Shown here: one piece after another, positions 43,441 through 56,449 of the stretch
Position numbering within the stretch: position 1 is the first letter of the stretch
Layout of the letters: each line of letters starts with the position of its first letter
Assembly: GCA_026008535.1 (NCBI GenBank)
Contig: BRKX01000003.1
Span: 63,265,001-63,329,000 of the forward strand
Direction of reading: 5' to 3'
Source of the DNA: Perilla frutescens
Taxonomy: Eukaryota; Streptophyta; Magnoliopsida; Lamiales; Lamiaceae
DNA: 64,000 bases
Program-made: the position numbers and the translations under genes
Notes under the pieces: generated by a model
Databases searched by the model: none
What the model saw: the letters and a program-made list of their open reading frames with translations, nothing else
Told to the model about the DNA's origin: nothing

Positions 43441-44834
43441 ACTGGAGATGCCAGTATGCTGAAGAATATCCAAAAGGATTGTTCTTATCAATCCGTTACT
43501 TTTGGAGACGGTATCAAGGGAAGAGTACTTGGTCGTGGTCATCTAAATATTGAAGGGATGCCCAACTTGGAGGATGTTCTGCTTCTTGAAGAACTGAAAG
43601 CTAACTTAATTAGCATAAGTCAACTCTACGATCAAGGTCTCTTGGTTCATTTTACTAGAGACAAATGATTTGTAAAGAACAAAGAATGTGTGCTGCTGAT
43701 GGATGGAGATAGATCAAGGGACAATTGTTACCTTCTCAATATGAAAGGTAATTACTTCAGAACTTAGCTTGATGAAGCAAACATATGGATGTGAGTTACA
43801 GAAACATGCAACGTCTCATGAAGACAGAAGCTGTGAATGGAGTCCCGAAGTTTGATATTGATCATGGAAAAATTTGTGGACCGTGTCAAGTGGGGAAACA
43901 GATTCATACATCATATAAATCTGTTAAGAAGATTACTACCTCAAAAGCTTTGGAGCTGTTGCATATGGATTTGATGGGGCCTATTCAAACGGAAAGTATT
44001 GGACGGAAGAAGTTTATTTTTGTGTATGTGGATTACTTCACACGATTCACATAGGTTGAGTTCCTTAGAGATAAGGGAGAAACCTTTGAGACATTCAAGA
44101 CTCTGTGTATCAAGCTTGAAGTGGAGAAAGCAACAGCTGTGATGAGAATTCGAAGTGATCACGGTCGTGAATTTGAAAATGCTTATTTTAAATGTTTTTG
44201 TGAAGAAAGAAGTATTGTTCAGGAGTTTTCTGCACCAAAAACACCTCAACAAAATGGTGTTGTTGAGAGGAAATATCAGACTCTTCAAGAAATGAGCCGA
44301 GTCATGTTGAAGGCAAAATCTGTCCTTGACAACATATGGGCAGAAGCGATGAACACAGCATGTCATGTTATCAATCGGGTGTATTTCAGACCCAAGATAA
44401 GAGTCACTCCCTACGAGCTATGGAAAGGGAAGAAACCGAATTTAAAGTACTTACATATCTTTGGAAGTACTTGCTATATGTTAAGAGACCGAGAGCTTCT
44501 TGGCAAGTTTGATGCCAAAGGAGATGAATGCATTTTTCTCGGGTACTCAAGGAATAGTCGGGCCTATCATGTTTTCAACAAGAGGACCAAAACGGTGATG
44601 GAGTCAATTAACATTGTTGTTAATGATCTGGAAGAACCTGTTGCCCAGATTGATGAGGAAAGTATTGATGTCAACATTCATGTGCCAGCTTATGTTCCAG
44701 ACAGTTTGGAACACAATGATCAGGCTGAGTTGAGGAACGAGAAACTGGATAGCTTCAAACTTTCAAAAGGTGTTCAGAAGCATCATTCTGCAGCAGACAT
44801 CATTAGTGATGTATGTATAGAGAGTATAAAATGA
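43441..44834 (+). pseudogene. Element E protease remnant and integrase
   Basis: It begins with SVTFGDGIKGRVLGRG and ELKANLISISQLYDQGL. A stop and frame change near 43668 precede the zinc-binding half (MDVSYRNMQRL, ICGPCQVGKQ); the His pair is largely lost. The catalytic core has LLHMDLMGP, RSDHGREFEN and NGVVERKYQ, so the acidic triad is intact, with one stop at 44053-44055. It ends with GYSRNSRAYHVFNKRTKTVMESI and an acidic tail to the stop at 44832-44834. RT should follow but does not. Confidence 0.92.
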
Positions 44835-45135
44835 CCATGGTTAATATGGTCTGTGAAATGTTGTGTCAATATCTATCCTGGACAATTTTTACTATGGAGG
44901 AATGGTTACTTTTTAACGGCTAGTAGTGCCTTGTTTTTCACACCACGATCGATTCCACTTCTCCACACCAAGCTGCGGGGTGATATGTGTGGAATAAGTG
45001 AGTAAAGGAAATTTTCTTTTAGAATTTCCTAATTCAGGTCTTAACCTTATTTTTCAAAAGAGACAGAATCTCAGCAAAATTTCCAAGTCGTTCTCTCTCT
45101 CTGGTGTTTGCTTGTGTTTTGTTGTTCGAACTACA
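44835..45135 (+). other. Deletion scar region of element E (no RT)
   Basis: Between integrase and ORF3 there are only 300 bases, against about 2.6 kb or more in the intact arrangement of element D. No RT or RNase H motif is visible in any frame. The end of the stretch (near 45060-45135) is probably the ORF3 leader. Confidence 0.7.
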
Positions 45136-47183
45136 ATGACGGACAAAGTTGTTTCTTCTAAGCCCTCTCAAGCTAAGAAACCTAGAATTTCTACAGAAGA
45201 CTTGCGATGACAGCTTACGGAGCTTTCTCAACCAATTGTGTCAACATCTGTGGCACCTTCTGTTGTTTCAACATCTGTGTCAACATCTGTGGCACCTTCT
45301 GCTGTTTCGCCGCCTAGGTCTGTGTCTGAGACAGATCTCACTGTTCAACCCTCTCCTACAGTTTTCGAAGGGCTATCCTCTCCGTCCATGGTGTCTGCGG
45401 AAATGTTGAATGCATCAATTGCGGCTGTTATAGAGAATGTTGGAGGTACTGAAGTCTTCTTGGTCCCTGCTGAAGATAATGTCACCGCCTCTGCTGTTGA
45501 CGAAGAGCCTACCACTATTGAGGAATTTGCTGCATCTCTTGATGCTCTGAAGTTTGTTCAAGCTCCGTCTCTTTCTACTGTTGTCCCTATGTATAGTGAC
45601 ACGCCCATTGTCATTGTTCAAGTTCCTCTTGGTAAAGTGTCATCTACTGCTGCTGATAAAACCCTTGATCATGGTCAAGGTGAAGAAGATGTAGATATCT
45701 CCTTCCCAGATAGAGATTCTCCTGTGCTTGAGGATGATTATGTCCCACCTCCCAAAGCTACCTCATCCAAAACTCGCGGGTCCAAATGCAATTTGGAGTT
45801 GAGAGATGTTCCAGTCACTCCTCCGGTGTCTGATGATGAAGATGACACACCTATCGCCAATTTGAAATCGGAGGTGTTGGCTAAGGTTGCTGCGAAGAAG
45901 GTATCTTCTTCAAAAATCCCCAAATCCAAGAAAGTTGCTACTAAGAAGGGGTCTTCATCAAAACCCCTCAAATCGGTGAAGCCCTCTAGGAAAAAGGCTT
46001 TCGCTAAGAAGCCTGATGTTGTTCCTGCTCACCGTGTTACACGGAGTGTGTCGGAGCAGAGGATGGGGTTGATATCGGGACGTCATCGCCCGCTGATAAA
46101 GCAAGCCAGAGCTTCTTCCCCCTCTGACGAAGTCGCAGAGGATGTCCCTGAGTCTGTTCCAGACAGATCAGATTCCCATTCAGAGGACTTTGATTCAATC
46201 GGATATAGAGGGAACAGGTGTTGATTCTCTGTTGCATGATCTCCGGTTAGAGAAGTCTTCTTATTCTGCTCCACCTTTTATTCCTACTATTGTACATGAG
46301 TTTTATGCCAACTTGTCAAAGCGCATGCGTGATGCTTCCTATGAGCATGTTTTTTCTGTTTTTGTGTGTGGTAATTGGATTGTCTTCTCTCCTATGGTGA
46401 TTAATGAGTTTTTGGGCTGTGAGAATGTTGTTGCCCCTGCGCCGGTGTTTGATATGAATGAAGTTGTGTCGGAATTAACTGGGGAAGTAGGTGTGTTTGG
46501 CCCTTTGGGCATGCTTTGTTAGCTCGGACTTGAGTGTGAAGTATTCAATACTGCACAAGGTTGCTATTCGGAATTGGTTGCCCAGTACGCATGATTCCAC
46601 TGCGGGAAAGCCTATGGCTCTGTTGCTATTTAAAGTAGGCACTCGTGGAGAGTTCAACCTTGGTCTGATCATCTTTGAGCATGTGTTTGCTCATGCTGAA
46701 TCCTCTCGTGCCCAGCAGCCTGTTGGTTATCCTGGCCTCATCTTTAGCATCATTATGGCCCAACATGATGTTGTCTCTGCCAATGATGTGTATGCGCATG
46801 TTGCGCAGCCTCTGACAATCAGCCACAAGCTATTTTCATCCCAGCATGCTCCGAATGTTCCTGCCCGCGATGCTGATGAAAGTTCAAGACCTGTGCCCAC
46901 ATCTGTCCCAGACAGATCTGCTGCTTCTTTTTCTGTCACCTCTGTTTTCTTTGACAGGCATATCAAGTCTCTGGAGTATGAAGTGGTGTTCCTGAGCAAG
47001 TCCATTCGGACTTTCAAAACTAGGAAGTAGGAGTTGGAGGCCTTGCTGATTGATCGCCGAGCCCGAGCCCTTGGACTTGCCTCGCCGCTTGATGTGCCAA
47101 GTGCTTCCTCTGTCCCAGCTCCTGATAAGCCGGCTGATGCTGTTGTTGATGATGCTAATGATGCTGATGCCTCCCCGGCCTGA
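45136..47183 (+). pseudogene. ORF3 of element E, relative of element D ORF3
   Basis: It starts at ATG 45136 (MTDKVVSSKPSQAKKPRIST) and meets a TGA at 45208-45210. A serine/valine-rich repeat follows (STSVAPSVVSTSVSTSVAPS). Next are acidic and lysine-rich blocks (AAKKVSSSKIPKSKKVATKKGSS near 45890), which look like a nuclear localisation signal. After a frameshift near 46200 the conserved domain begins: IVHEFYANLSKRM, VFVCGNWIVFSPMVINEFLG. After a further frameshift near 46500 comes KVAIRNWLPSTHDS. These match the FYANL, INKFLG and ASNWLPTSNT motifs of the element D ORF3. A stop at 47028-47030 precedes the last 50 codons. No membrane segment is seen. Function is unknown. Confidence 0.75.
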
Positions 47184-47591
47184 CGTTTAGTGTTTGCCGT
47201 TTCTGGCAACAATTAAGGTGGAGAAGAATATTGGTGAACGAAGACCATGGTTAGATGAAGGATGGTCTTTTTACTGCTGCTATGTTGAGCGTGTGCTCAT
47301 TTTTTTAATGTTTGATGGCTTCTGAACAAACATTTTATTGGGGATGTTGTTTACCCCATTTATTTTTTGTTGGTCTGTACTATATTTTTGATGGACTGAC
47401 AATGCAGTTCTACACTGCGAAACAATGCTCTGATCGTGTTGAAGGCACTCCCAATTCGGATTCAGGGGGAGTGTGCTTGTAACTGTCTCTGACAGTTTTT
47501 GAATAAATCACTCTTTTTGATATATTTTTGATCTGCGAAGTTTATTCGAGTGTTGTGCAGATCGTGATGATAATTGTCGACCATAAATGCC
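47184..47591 (+). other. 3' noncoding region of element E
   Basis: A T-rich stretch of about 400 bases between ORF3 and the PPT, with a CAGGGGGAGTG word near 47463 like those after ORF3 in element D. I see no gene. Confidence 0.5.
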
Positions 47592-47603
47592 AAAGGAGGA
47601 GAT
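47592..47603 (+). other. Polypurine tract of element E
   Basis: AAAGGAGGAGAT directly precedes TGTTAGTG, the start of the 3' LTR. Confidence 0.88.
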
Positions 47604-48529
47604 TGTTAGTGTCATCGTCATGCACTAAGTATTTGTGTTGTTGAATTGACGAGATATGTTCGACAATGTGTGTCTGGGTATGTCCCACGAAGTTTTGTTT
47701 TCTGCTGTGCAAGAAAAGAAGAACAGTTGGTGAACTGTTCCAGACTATATCCCAGACAGAACCAGGGACACTCTATTTATGGCAGTTTTCTTGTTGGAAA
47801 GATCTTGTGCCGAACTTGTTTGGAAGGTCAAGATTAATTCGTTTAACTGCCTTATGGTGTAGATCCGGTGCTGAATTAACCCTCCTACACTTGGGAAGTA
47901 TCTACACACGTTTGGAAGGCCACAAACCACAATTCACTTACCTAGTTAGCGAAAGAAAGTGATCGACGCCAAGCTGAAGTGAAGACTATTTATGAAGGCC
48001 GATTTGTGCAACAATCGGTACCACTTATATTTTGTTTAGATTCTAGTGTTAGAATCAGTTTGTGGTCATTTGTAACTAGTAATTGTTCCTTAAATAGTTC
48101 AACGTGATAGACTAGTTTTCAGTGTTTACGAGTGAAACACGTGAGGGGATTTTTATTCCGTTTTGTACGCAATCTCGGGAGAGATTGTAAGTTGAAGTCG
48201 TGGGTAACTAGAGGGAGTCTAGTGTCACGGTTGTGAGGGGATCTTACAACTTTCGGCTAGCGAAAGAGTTCGAGGAGAAGAACGGGCGACATAAGGTGGG
48301 AGGCTTGTATGTGTAAGATCCTTAATACCCTCTTCGAAGGAGTAACAGTCGAAACTTCAAGTTTGGGAGCAATCCCCCCAGAGTAGGTTGGTTGAACTGA
48401 ACTGGGTTACCATCTCGTGCGTTTTTACCACTTTATTCTTTTATGTTCTTGTATCTGTTCCACACATATTATAGAACAGTTTTTAAGAAGTTAACTAAAA
48501 ATCATACAAGCACGAATTACTGTTTTTCA
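47604..48529 (+). repeat. Element E 3' LTR
   Basis: The complete 926-bp LTR starts TGTTAGTGTC and ends CTGTTTTTCA. It pairs with 40934-41810. The sequence to its right (GGCATCGACC..) shows no match to the Tat integrase frame, so the far flank cannot be confirmed. Confidence 0.92.
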
Positions 48530-49310
48530 GGCATCGACCCCAAGTTCGATCGAGGCTTCTAATACAGGGTCCCCAGTCTTAGACATCTCCATATCGCGCT
48601 ACAATATCCATCATCTTATTTTTTATTTTGAAGATTGACTTTTTCCATTTATCCTCAGATTCACAATGCAAAAAATAGATAAACTCACGCTAATCAAAAT
48701 TGGAAAGGTAAAAAGAACTATAACTTACTAGGAAAGATTCTCGATCACTACCCAGTTATGGTGTCACTAGCATTGATCTTGGCTATAGTTGCGACACTGA
48801 CAAATAAATTATTACCAACTGAATTTGACGTACATCGCATGTAGCATCTATCTGATAGATATCTTGCGTAAGAAGTTAGCTACCTGAATCTCAGCCGTCA
48901 AAAATAGGCAGACCAAATGTATCTAACGGTTCTGAGCAGTGACGCACGAGATGGACTTCATTCCTTATGAACCTCGTCTGGCCCATTACAGCGAGAAGAC
49001 CTAAATAGACACGACTAAGTTAAAAAAGAGAGAGAGGTCGACCTTAGGGTCGATTATTAGTCGACCCAAGTGTCGGTTGCTTCTAGTGCCAATTAAGATA
49101 TCGACCCTATGGTTAACTATTTCTAGGGTTGACCCTTCTAATCAACTCCTAAGGGTCGATATGTTCCCAATTCGAGCACTTCCAAGGGTCGAGACCTGCT
49201 AGGGTCGATTTCATTAAAATTGAAACAAAGAGCAACATATACTGTTTTCATTAATAAATTGAAATTGAACTAAAAATTCGAAGAAAAATTCATAAATTTA
49301 ATTGTGTAAC
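48530..49310. other. Unassigned stretch with a GGGTCGA word cluster
   Basis: No gene is visible. Between 49035 and 49215 the word GGGTCGA/TCGACCC occurs about seven times in both orientations, together with a GGTTGACCC variant. It may be the end of the Tat element or the U3 of its 3' LTR; I cannot prove either. Confidence 0.4.
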
Positions 49311-50995
49311 ACCAAATGTTCTACAAAGTGTAGCAGCTGATTTCATCCGTTTTCGCTATACGTCCTAATTAATTAGATATAATAATTAGAGACAACGAAG
49401 TGATAGAGATCATTATATAAAAGAGAAATGTTTGTCTCAACATTTCTCAATTAAAAAAAACAAAGAGAGAGAGAGAGAGATAATAAAAAGTAGAACGTCG
49501 TACCACCGATGGGACATGCCTTATATCAACAAGAAAGAAATTGCGGTCCCATTAATTTTGAAAGCAGGCCTAAGGCCAACTCTCTAGCACCAAAATACCA
49601 ATCTAATGAAAATTTTCATTTCAACTTTATCCCAAATTGAGCTGCACTAAATTGGTGTTGAAAAACCCATGTCATGAACTATTTTATTACTTAAAACCAT
49701 TATTTAATGAATTATCTAATAAATTAAATTAAATTTATAAGTTATCTGATCATTTAATTTAATTTATAAATTGTCTCAACAAATAAATAATTTCAATAGA
49801 AACTCATTTACATAAACATAATACATAAAATGATGTCACGTCACAAATGACTATAAATTAATTTAATAATTTTTAATATTTAATTTTTAGTTATTCATTC
49901 ATTATTTTAAAATTTAATTACTAAAGCCTTATAATAAATCCTAATTGAGTTGGATGAACCCTAAATAACAAGTGTAAAATTAAAGTAGAGTATAAGAAAT
50001 TGAAATTCAAGTAAAAAGCTAAAAAAACCTTAAAAAAATTGAGTGTGCAATAGGGAATGCAACACAAAATGTGCAAAAGATGATTTCATTTGCCCTAAGT
50101 ATATACTCTTAACTAGTTTGGATCTTATGTTACACATTATGTGTTACATTTCATGTTTCATAATTAAATTATAAGTTTAATAATAGTTATTATAAAAAGA
50201 ATTAGTTATAACATAAATAACCCTAGTCAAGATTTATTACAAATATATATATATATATATATTATAAATTATAATTATGCAATATAATAATCAATTATTA
50301 ATTAAAAATTGAAAATTATGAAATTGAAGAAAATAAAAAGAAGAAAAACTTACGATTTGATAGTATAAATTAACAATAGAATAACATAAGATTTGGTGGG
50401 ATCTTTTACACGTTAGACTAGGTAAATTAATTGCACATCAAACTTAAATAGTTAAGGTATTTAATTGATAAAAGTAATAGATTTGAAACAACTAAAATAA
50501 TTTAGGTCATAAGAGATGTATAGTTTGCCCTAAATCAAAATATCAACTTTTATTAATTATGTAAAAGTATTCTCAGAGTTTTCCATTGCATGCTTGAAGG
50601 TCTGAAGAGATAGTTTCATGTAGATTGTAGAGGGGAAGATATGTACGCGGAAGAAATATGAGAGTGTATGGTGAATATAAACTATTCATTTTACGTAATT
50701 TTTGTATATCACAATATATAATAATAAAATAAAATAAGAGATCGACTCACACAAACCAAATAGGTATATAGAGAAACTCTCCCTTGCAAATAAGTTGCAA
50801 TAGCCCTCACAATATCTCAATTAAAAAAAATGGCCTAGATCAGGAGTGTGCACAACACGCCTAGCACTGCTAGACCTATTTTATTTCTTCAATTTTTTGT
50901 AGGTTCCCCCGAATATATATACTATAAAATGAAATTGGTGAATCTTACAATCAAAGTGAATTTATTTACTTATTTTTTTATCCGGTCATGTTTGA
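49311..50995. other. AT-rich DNA without recognisable genes
   Basis: Very AT-rich sequence with an AG run at 49464-49480 and an AT run at 50243-50262. Frames are short and unremarkable. I see no transposon ends that I can support. Confidence 0.5.
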
Positions 50996-50999
50996 ATGT

Positions 51000-51240
51000 G
51001 GAGCATGTAACTCTTGAGGGAGTCAAGGATCTGCAGCTGCCCCTAGACATGTGTCAGAATCCGCTGAGGCACCAAGACACCTGTTGGAATCTGTAGGAGC
51101 TGGAGGTTATAACTCCTGAAGGGATTGATGGCAAAGTTGTAACCCTGGAGGTTACACCACCTGGGATTGAATGCCCCAAATCCTAGTTGTCCCCAAGGTG
51201 GAATGGTGCCTATAAATAGGACATTCCGACATGTAGAAAG
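51000..51240 (+). promoter_or_regulatory. LTR-like promoter fragment with TATA box
   Basis: A GC-richer stretch ends with GCCTATAAATAGG (TATA at 51211-51219) followed by CACATTCATTCACTCTCA. This arrangement is typical of an LTR U3/R boundary. No second copy or PBS is in the window, so the element type is unknown. Confidence 0.35.
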
Positions 51241-51389
51241 TTTGCACATTCATTCACTCTCATATCTAAGTAGTCGTTCTTTATTCGTGTCTGTAGTGGA
51301 CATTTTTCGTCAACCCATTATGTTGGCCTAAGGGGGTTGAACGTCGTCGTTCAACTGGTTTTCCAATAGATAACAATTCAATTTAAAAT

Positions 51390-51840
51390 TTGCATTAACA
51401 TTGCAATTTCACTTTATCCGGAAGGATTGACGGGTTCAGAGGAGTCGACACGTTCTTCAACCGCCTCCGCAATCCACGTGAACCCTAGAAGCTACATCCA
51501 TCTATAAAATGAGGTCATCATCCTCATTTGGCGACTACACATACGTACCTAAGAGTTTCTTTCCCTATAACCTAGAACTTACTGAACATCGTACTCCCTT
51601 CAGTTCGATCTCTCACTGACGATCGAACCGCACGGCAAAGTTCCCATGTTCTACTCATTTATTCCGTGTTTTATCGATTTCTACTTTCATTCTTTTCCTT
51701 ACTTGAGCATCGAAGGCCCAACGATATTCACCCCCCAATGGTATTTGGCTCTTACGGTGTTATTCTTGTTTTTGTTTCACAGATAGGCAGCTGCTACGGA
51801 CTAAATTGATAATTGCACATTTTTGGATCTACAGTGTCTG
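51390..51840 (+). repeat. Possible Tat-type LTR fragment
   Basis: A TATA box (CTATAAAATG, 51502-51511) is followed about 190 bases later by CTTGAGCATCGAAGGCCC and ACCCCCCAATGG. I recognise this as like the R/U5 part of Tat/Ogre-type LTRs. It could be the 3' LTR of the outer Tat element, whose right end is otherwise missing. Boundaries are not defined. Confidence 0.35.
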
Positions 51841-51989
51841 TTTCCCAGTTCTGACATTGTCGAGTTCACTGGAGCCTTGCCAAAATTATGGTGCTACTAC
51901 CGAAAGGATGAAAGTCATTTTATCTTTGAGAGACAACACGCCAAACTGTGAGCACTAGCTGGGCGTATTTGTCTTACGGAGAGAGGTCC

Positions 51990-53400
51990 CCTCGACTCGG
52001 TGATCGGGCCAATTCTACTTAATATTTTAGGCCATTTTTGTATAGTTTTATTGTGTTGATTGCCGTATAATGATGCCATTTTGGAAGAATGTTATGTCTT
52101 GAGAGTTTTGCAGGTAGTTGACACAAAGTTAGAGGAAGTAACATGCTTTTGATGAGAAAACAAGCGGTGCAAAGGAAGCTGGAGCTAGAAAGTTCGGAAA
52201 GCCATGTCGTATGGGCATACGGCAGGATAATATGGGCAGATAACTCAGAGATTGGGCCTGAGCGTGCGAATTTGGGCTGGAGCACGGGATTTACTAAAGC
52301 CCAAGGTCTGGACGCGGGATTCAGAGTTCCAACCACCTCAAGAGTCCATCTTTTGTTAATTACCTTGTTGGAATAGATTAGGATTCTATTTTCTTGTTTA
52401 ATACTACTTAATTAAGGATATTATATAGATTATGTTTTATCTTTAGTTTGAGACTCCAGATTATTATTCACGCAAGAACAGAACCAGAAAGACGTTTTTC
52501 TCTGGAGCAGATTTTTAGTTCATCTTCTTCGATATTTCATAGTGCTCGTTTCTCCAATATTCTTGCAATTCAATTATAATATGCTTTCAAGCTAAGTTCA
52601 TCTTATTCCGGTGACCATTAACGAAGTCCTGGCTTAGCTAAACTGTGAGATCTAATTGTTCTTTTATCATTTGATTAATTGCATGCATTTGTTATTCTTT
52701 GTATTTCGAGTCGTTAATTGTTTCGATATTGCTAGATAGTTGCAAATATTTAGTGAGTCGAAATTAATTAGTAGTCAATTAAACCGGTCATCCATAATTG
52801 TGGTTTAAATTTAATTAGTGGCGAAACGGTTCTTCAGAACCAGGGAGAATAGCAATCTTAATTTAACGGTCCTGCGTCAGAGTCTGTTAATTATGAATCG
52901 GGTTCCTCTAGACTTTAAGGTTGTCGGCTCATTAAACCTATAGAGCGTCTCTTACGGTTGTCAGTCGATTAGGAAAATAATTGATGAAGCGTCTTCCTGA
53001 TTATCGAGAAACTACGGAGGAATTAGGCTGCGTCAGTAAGCGTCTTCGGTAGCTATAACTGATTTGTATGTGTTGATTGAATTTATCTTTGCGTCAATGA
53101 TCGGTTTAGGTAAGCTAGGGTGGAGTTAATTGGAATCCGGAATACTTCTTTTCATATTTTAAGTCCGTTCACTTTATTCACTCGTGCGTTTATTTTATAT
53201 TTATTTGTTAATTTCGTTTGTTTTTATTATAATCACAAAAACCCCTTTGGAAGTTTGGTTATACAGATTGGGAGTATAGAGTAATTCTCGTCGGTCCTTT
53301 GGGAGACGATCTCGCTCATCACTGTACTGTGCAGTAAGGGCATACCGACTGCTATCGGGGTATTTATTTTTGGGGTAAAACGACGCACCACTCGGCTCGC
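51990..53400 (+). repeat. Probable Athila/Tat-type LTR fragment
   Basis: Features shared with the LTR of element B are a T-rich start (ATTTTAGGCCATTTTTGTATAG near 52025), a TTATTCCGG block near 52610 and an end block GGTCCTTTGGGAGACGATCT near 53295 analogous to the GGGATCGACCC block of B. No ORF of substance lies within it; a 77-codon frame at 52143-52376 is part of the repeat. It is probably a solo LTR or a fragment. TSDs were not found. Confidence 0.45.
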
Positions 53401-55380
53401 CGGAAATCTGCAGATTCCAGTTTGTTTAATTTGGTTCAATTCAGTTTCCTGTATTTTTTTCTATTCATTTTTGTTTCTTTGTACTCTTCAGATTATGTAC
53501 TCCAGAAACACTGTAATACTGTTCGTCAGTAAGAAACTCACTTTCCTTATGCTGGTCGGTGATGTTGGTGTGGGATGAAGCACAACAGCTGTCCGACGGT
53601 GCTCAGTCGTGCACCAGCAGCATTAGCTTTCCGGCGACCCGTAGATGAAATCTCTGACAGCAGGAAAGGAGAGAACGGAGAGGAATGGCATGTAAGGGAC
53701 TGTTATGTGCCAACATCGGCGCTGCTGCAAAAGGAGATGAAGACTTTAGGTAGAAGATGGCCACTTTTTTCTATTTTTTTCTTTTGCTTTTCTATTTTCA
53801 TTAAGAGTATTGTTGCCATTTCTAGTATCAACGGGCTAAAATAAGGTTTTATTAAGTTTGTGGCTAAAATAAATTTTCTATAATACTAAACGCTAAAATA
53901 AATTTTCGCTTTAAATATATATTCTAAAACTGAATTAGTGAATCACACATTAAATTAAATTGCATTAATTTAAATTTTTTTTTACTCGATGTCTCGTGCA
54001 GTGCATTTTCCTGACGCTAATGCGTAGGCTCATGCACTGCACTCGATAATTATTTTTTTTTAAATAAATACATACCATAAAGTGGAATTAGTGAACATTA
54101 AAATTAAATTAAATTATTTTATTTTTTTAATCCGGCGTTTCGCACATGCTCGATACAAAATAACGATTTTTAAAATAAAATAAAATAAAAAAGAAAAAAG
54201 GAAAACAACAAATATATATATATATATATATAAAGTGGGTATGCTCAGGTGCGTGGAGATCAAATGCCTAGGTGAAAAATACGGGTGAGACGATTTTGAA
54301 TAATATTTGATTCGTTTAACGTAAGAGACCAGCTAAATAATTTTTGTCATGTTGGATTCATAATCGTTGAGAAACCGACCTAATTGTAGTATAGTTTTGG
54401 ACCAACATTACTACTGCGTGGTGTAAAAATAAAAAATACTATTTTTGGCATTTTCAAAAAATAGAAAAGACTACTGAAATAATCACAAATAAAGATCTAA
54501 GTTTCCATGAACATTAGTGATTTTGTGCCTAAGTTTAGGTGACATTACGTGCTTTTGCATTAGCTAGGTTACCGCTAGAGTTGCAAATAATTAATGATTC
54601 GCATTTAAAAGCTACGCGGTTGGTCATCAGATTGAGGATTATGAGAAGGTCATCTATGTGTACGTTGTTCTCGAATCTCGACTTCTTGTGCAACATGTTA
54701 CTCAAATATGATGACCAATTGCATATTATAAACAACTAAGTATGTTTCCTAGTTGATAATCGAGACCCATGGAACTCTTTTTCATATGCTGCTTATTTGT
54801 TTCGGTATAAGATGCACTCATGGGCGGATGGAAGCAGTGACGGATCCAGAAATTTTTTTCTGGAGGGGCAAAATGTTGAACTTTTGGGTTTACTTGCACG
54901 GGAATAAAGAGGTATGGGGATGATTATCAACATATTGATTTATAATTAGTTCATTTTATGTTCGTACTATGAAAAATATTGTATTGTTAACGCAATATAT
55001 TTTTTTTCTTATTGTTTTCAAGAGTTAATGACGTCATTCTATTTCTTTTCTTACCTTCTTTCTCCTAATTTTTAATAAAACAAACATTCATAAACTTATA
55101 AATTAATTTAAAAATATTTTAATAATATTGTAATAACATTCATGAATCATTAATTTTGGCAAGTAATTTTTTTTTAGAATTGTACTTCAAGCTTTTTCTT
55201 AAAACCATAATAACATTTGTCAAAATAGGTAAAAGTAAACAAAAGTAAATAGTAATTAGGAAAAAACAACAACTTTTAAAAATAGGTAGTTTGTTAGGCA
55301 ATTTGTACTATAATAAACTTGGTCCCCACACCCAATCATTGGCTCAGTGTACTTTTGTCAGGTCATTATCAAACAATGCA
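53401..55380. other. Unassigned AT-rich region
   Basis: Two short frames (89 codons at 53575-53844 and 66 codons at 54539-54739) show no recognisable domain. An inverted repeat GTGCAGTGCA/TGCACTGCAC flanks a loop near 53995-54045, and an AT run lies at 54213-54230. AGTGACGGATCCAGAAA near 54837 resembles a motif often seen at the edge of plant transposons, but no element can be delimited. Confidence 0.4.
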
Positions 55381-55409
55381 CAACCCTAAAACCAAAACCC
55401 TAATTCTAA

Positions 55410-55860
55410 ATGCCTCGATTATATTTGAACAAGCCTCGATTAATTTTTAGCCTCAATTAGTTTTTGAAAATTACCTCGATTGAAATTACAAGTCTCGATT
55501 GATATTACAAGCCTCGATTCAAAATTGCCTCGATTGAAATTACAAGCCTCGATTCAAAATTATTTCGATTGAAATTACAAGCCTCGATTGATATATATGT
55601 TGAGCCTCGATTATTTTTTTAAAATTGTCTCGATTGAAATGCCTCGATTAATTTACAAAATTGTCTCGATTGATTTTAATGAGCCTCGATTATTTTTTGA
55701 AATGCTTCGATTAATTTATAAAATTACCTCGATTATTTTTTGAAATATTTCGATTAATTTACAAAATTGCCTCGATTTTAAAAAATACCTAGATTAATTT
55801 TAAGAGATTAATATCTAACTATCCACGATTAATATCTAACTATCCTCAATTAATGTCATT
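55410..55860. repeat. CCTCGATT word array, left arm
   Basis: Degenerate repeats are built on GCCTCGATT, spaced about 15-35 bases apart and separated by AATTACAA- or AATTTACAAAATTG-type spacers. The orientation is uniform across the arm. Confidence 0.9.
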
Positions 55861-56109
55861 AATCGTGGATCATGCAATTTAATCGAGGCCTTCATATAAC
55901 TTAATCGAAGCAATGTTCCCTACAATTAATCGTGAGTTTTCAAATGAATGCATTTATTTCTTTTGTAAATGAGGTAGTTACTGAGTTTCATTAAATAAAA
56001 AGAAGGAAAAGTTACTGGCTTCATTAAATGAAAAGAAGGGAAAGGTAGGAAATTGTTGACCGAATTTAATACATGTTTTTAATATTTTGTAAGGAGGTAT
56101 GTTAAATTT

Positions 56110-56283
56110 TTGAATAAATAGACACAACAGTCGAGCTTATTGGCACTACAATACAAGCTTATTCACACTACAATACAAATCGACCAAAAAGAGTAAAAGT
56201 TGGAGAAATTTTTTGGAGCAAGGCATGCGAAAGATTTTCTGAAGGAAAAAACAGTGCACAAAAATTTTCACCAATTTTCAAAG
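56110..56283 (+). promoter_or_regulatory. Possible promoter and noncoding first exon of the array element
   Basis: This is the unique centre between the two array arms. GAATAAATAGAC (about 56112) could serve as a TATA region. The stretch to 56283 ends TTTTCAAAG followed by GTACGT, a good splice donor. The matching acceptor would be TTGCAG at 57493, making the right array part of a 5' UTR intron. This is inferred only. Confidence 0.3.
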
Positions 56284-56449
56284 GTACGTTTTGTACTCTC
56301 CATTTTTTTGAACTTATTTTGTAAATATTTATTATTTTAATTATATATTGCATGTGTTTTTAGATTTAATTTGAAAATAGGCGAGAGAGAGATTTGCATG
56401 TCGTGCCATTTAATCTTTAATATATTAATGATTTGCATGTCGTAGACTA

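Larger units (their letters stand above)
40934..48529 (+). mobile_element. Element E: decayed SIRE-like Ty1/copia element lacking RT
   Basis: This is a plus-strand element of 7.6 kb with a 5' LTR truncated at its start (40934-41810) and a full 3' LTR (47604-48529, 926 bp). In between are a PBS, gag, protease-type region, integrase, an ORF3 and a PPT. The whole RT-RNase H block is missing between 44834 and 45136. No TSD can be found because the left LTR end, and probably some flanking Tat sequence, is deleted. Frameshifts and stops are present in every gene. Confidence 0.9.

Noticed and set aside
52143..52376. 77-codon ORF in the 51990-53400 repeat as a gene
   Set aside because: It sits inside an LTR-like repeat without start context or a known motif.
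53575..53844. 89-codon ORF as a host gene
   Set aside because: It has no domain, intron signals or supporting context, and ends in a phenylalanine-rich stretch from a T-rich run.
54837..54875. End of a named transposon (AGTGACGGATCCAGAAA motif)
   Set aside because: The motif recurs near many plant repeats, but no inverted end, TSD or coding sequence could be found.
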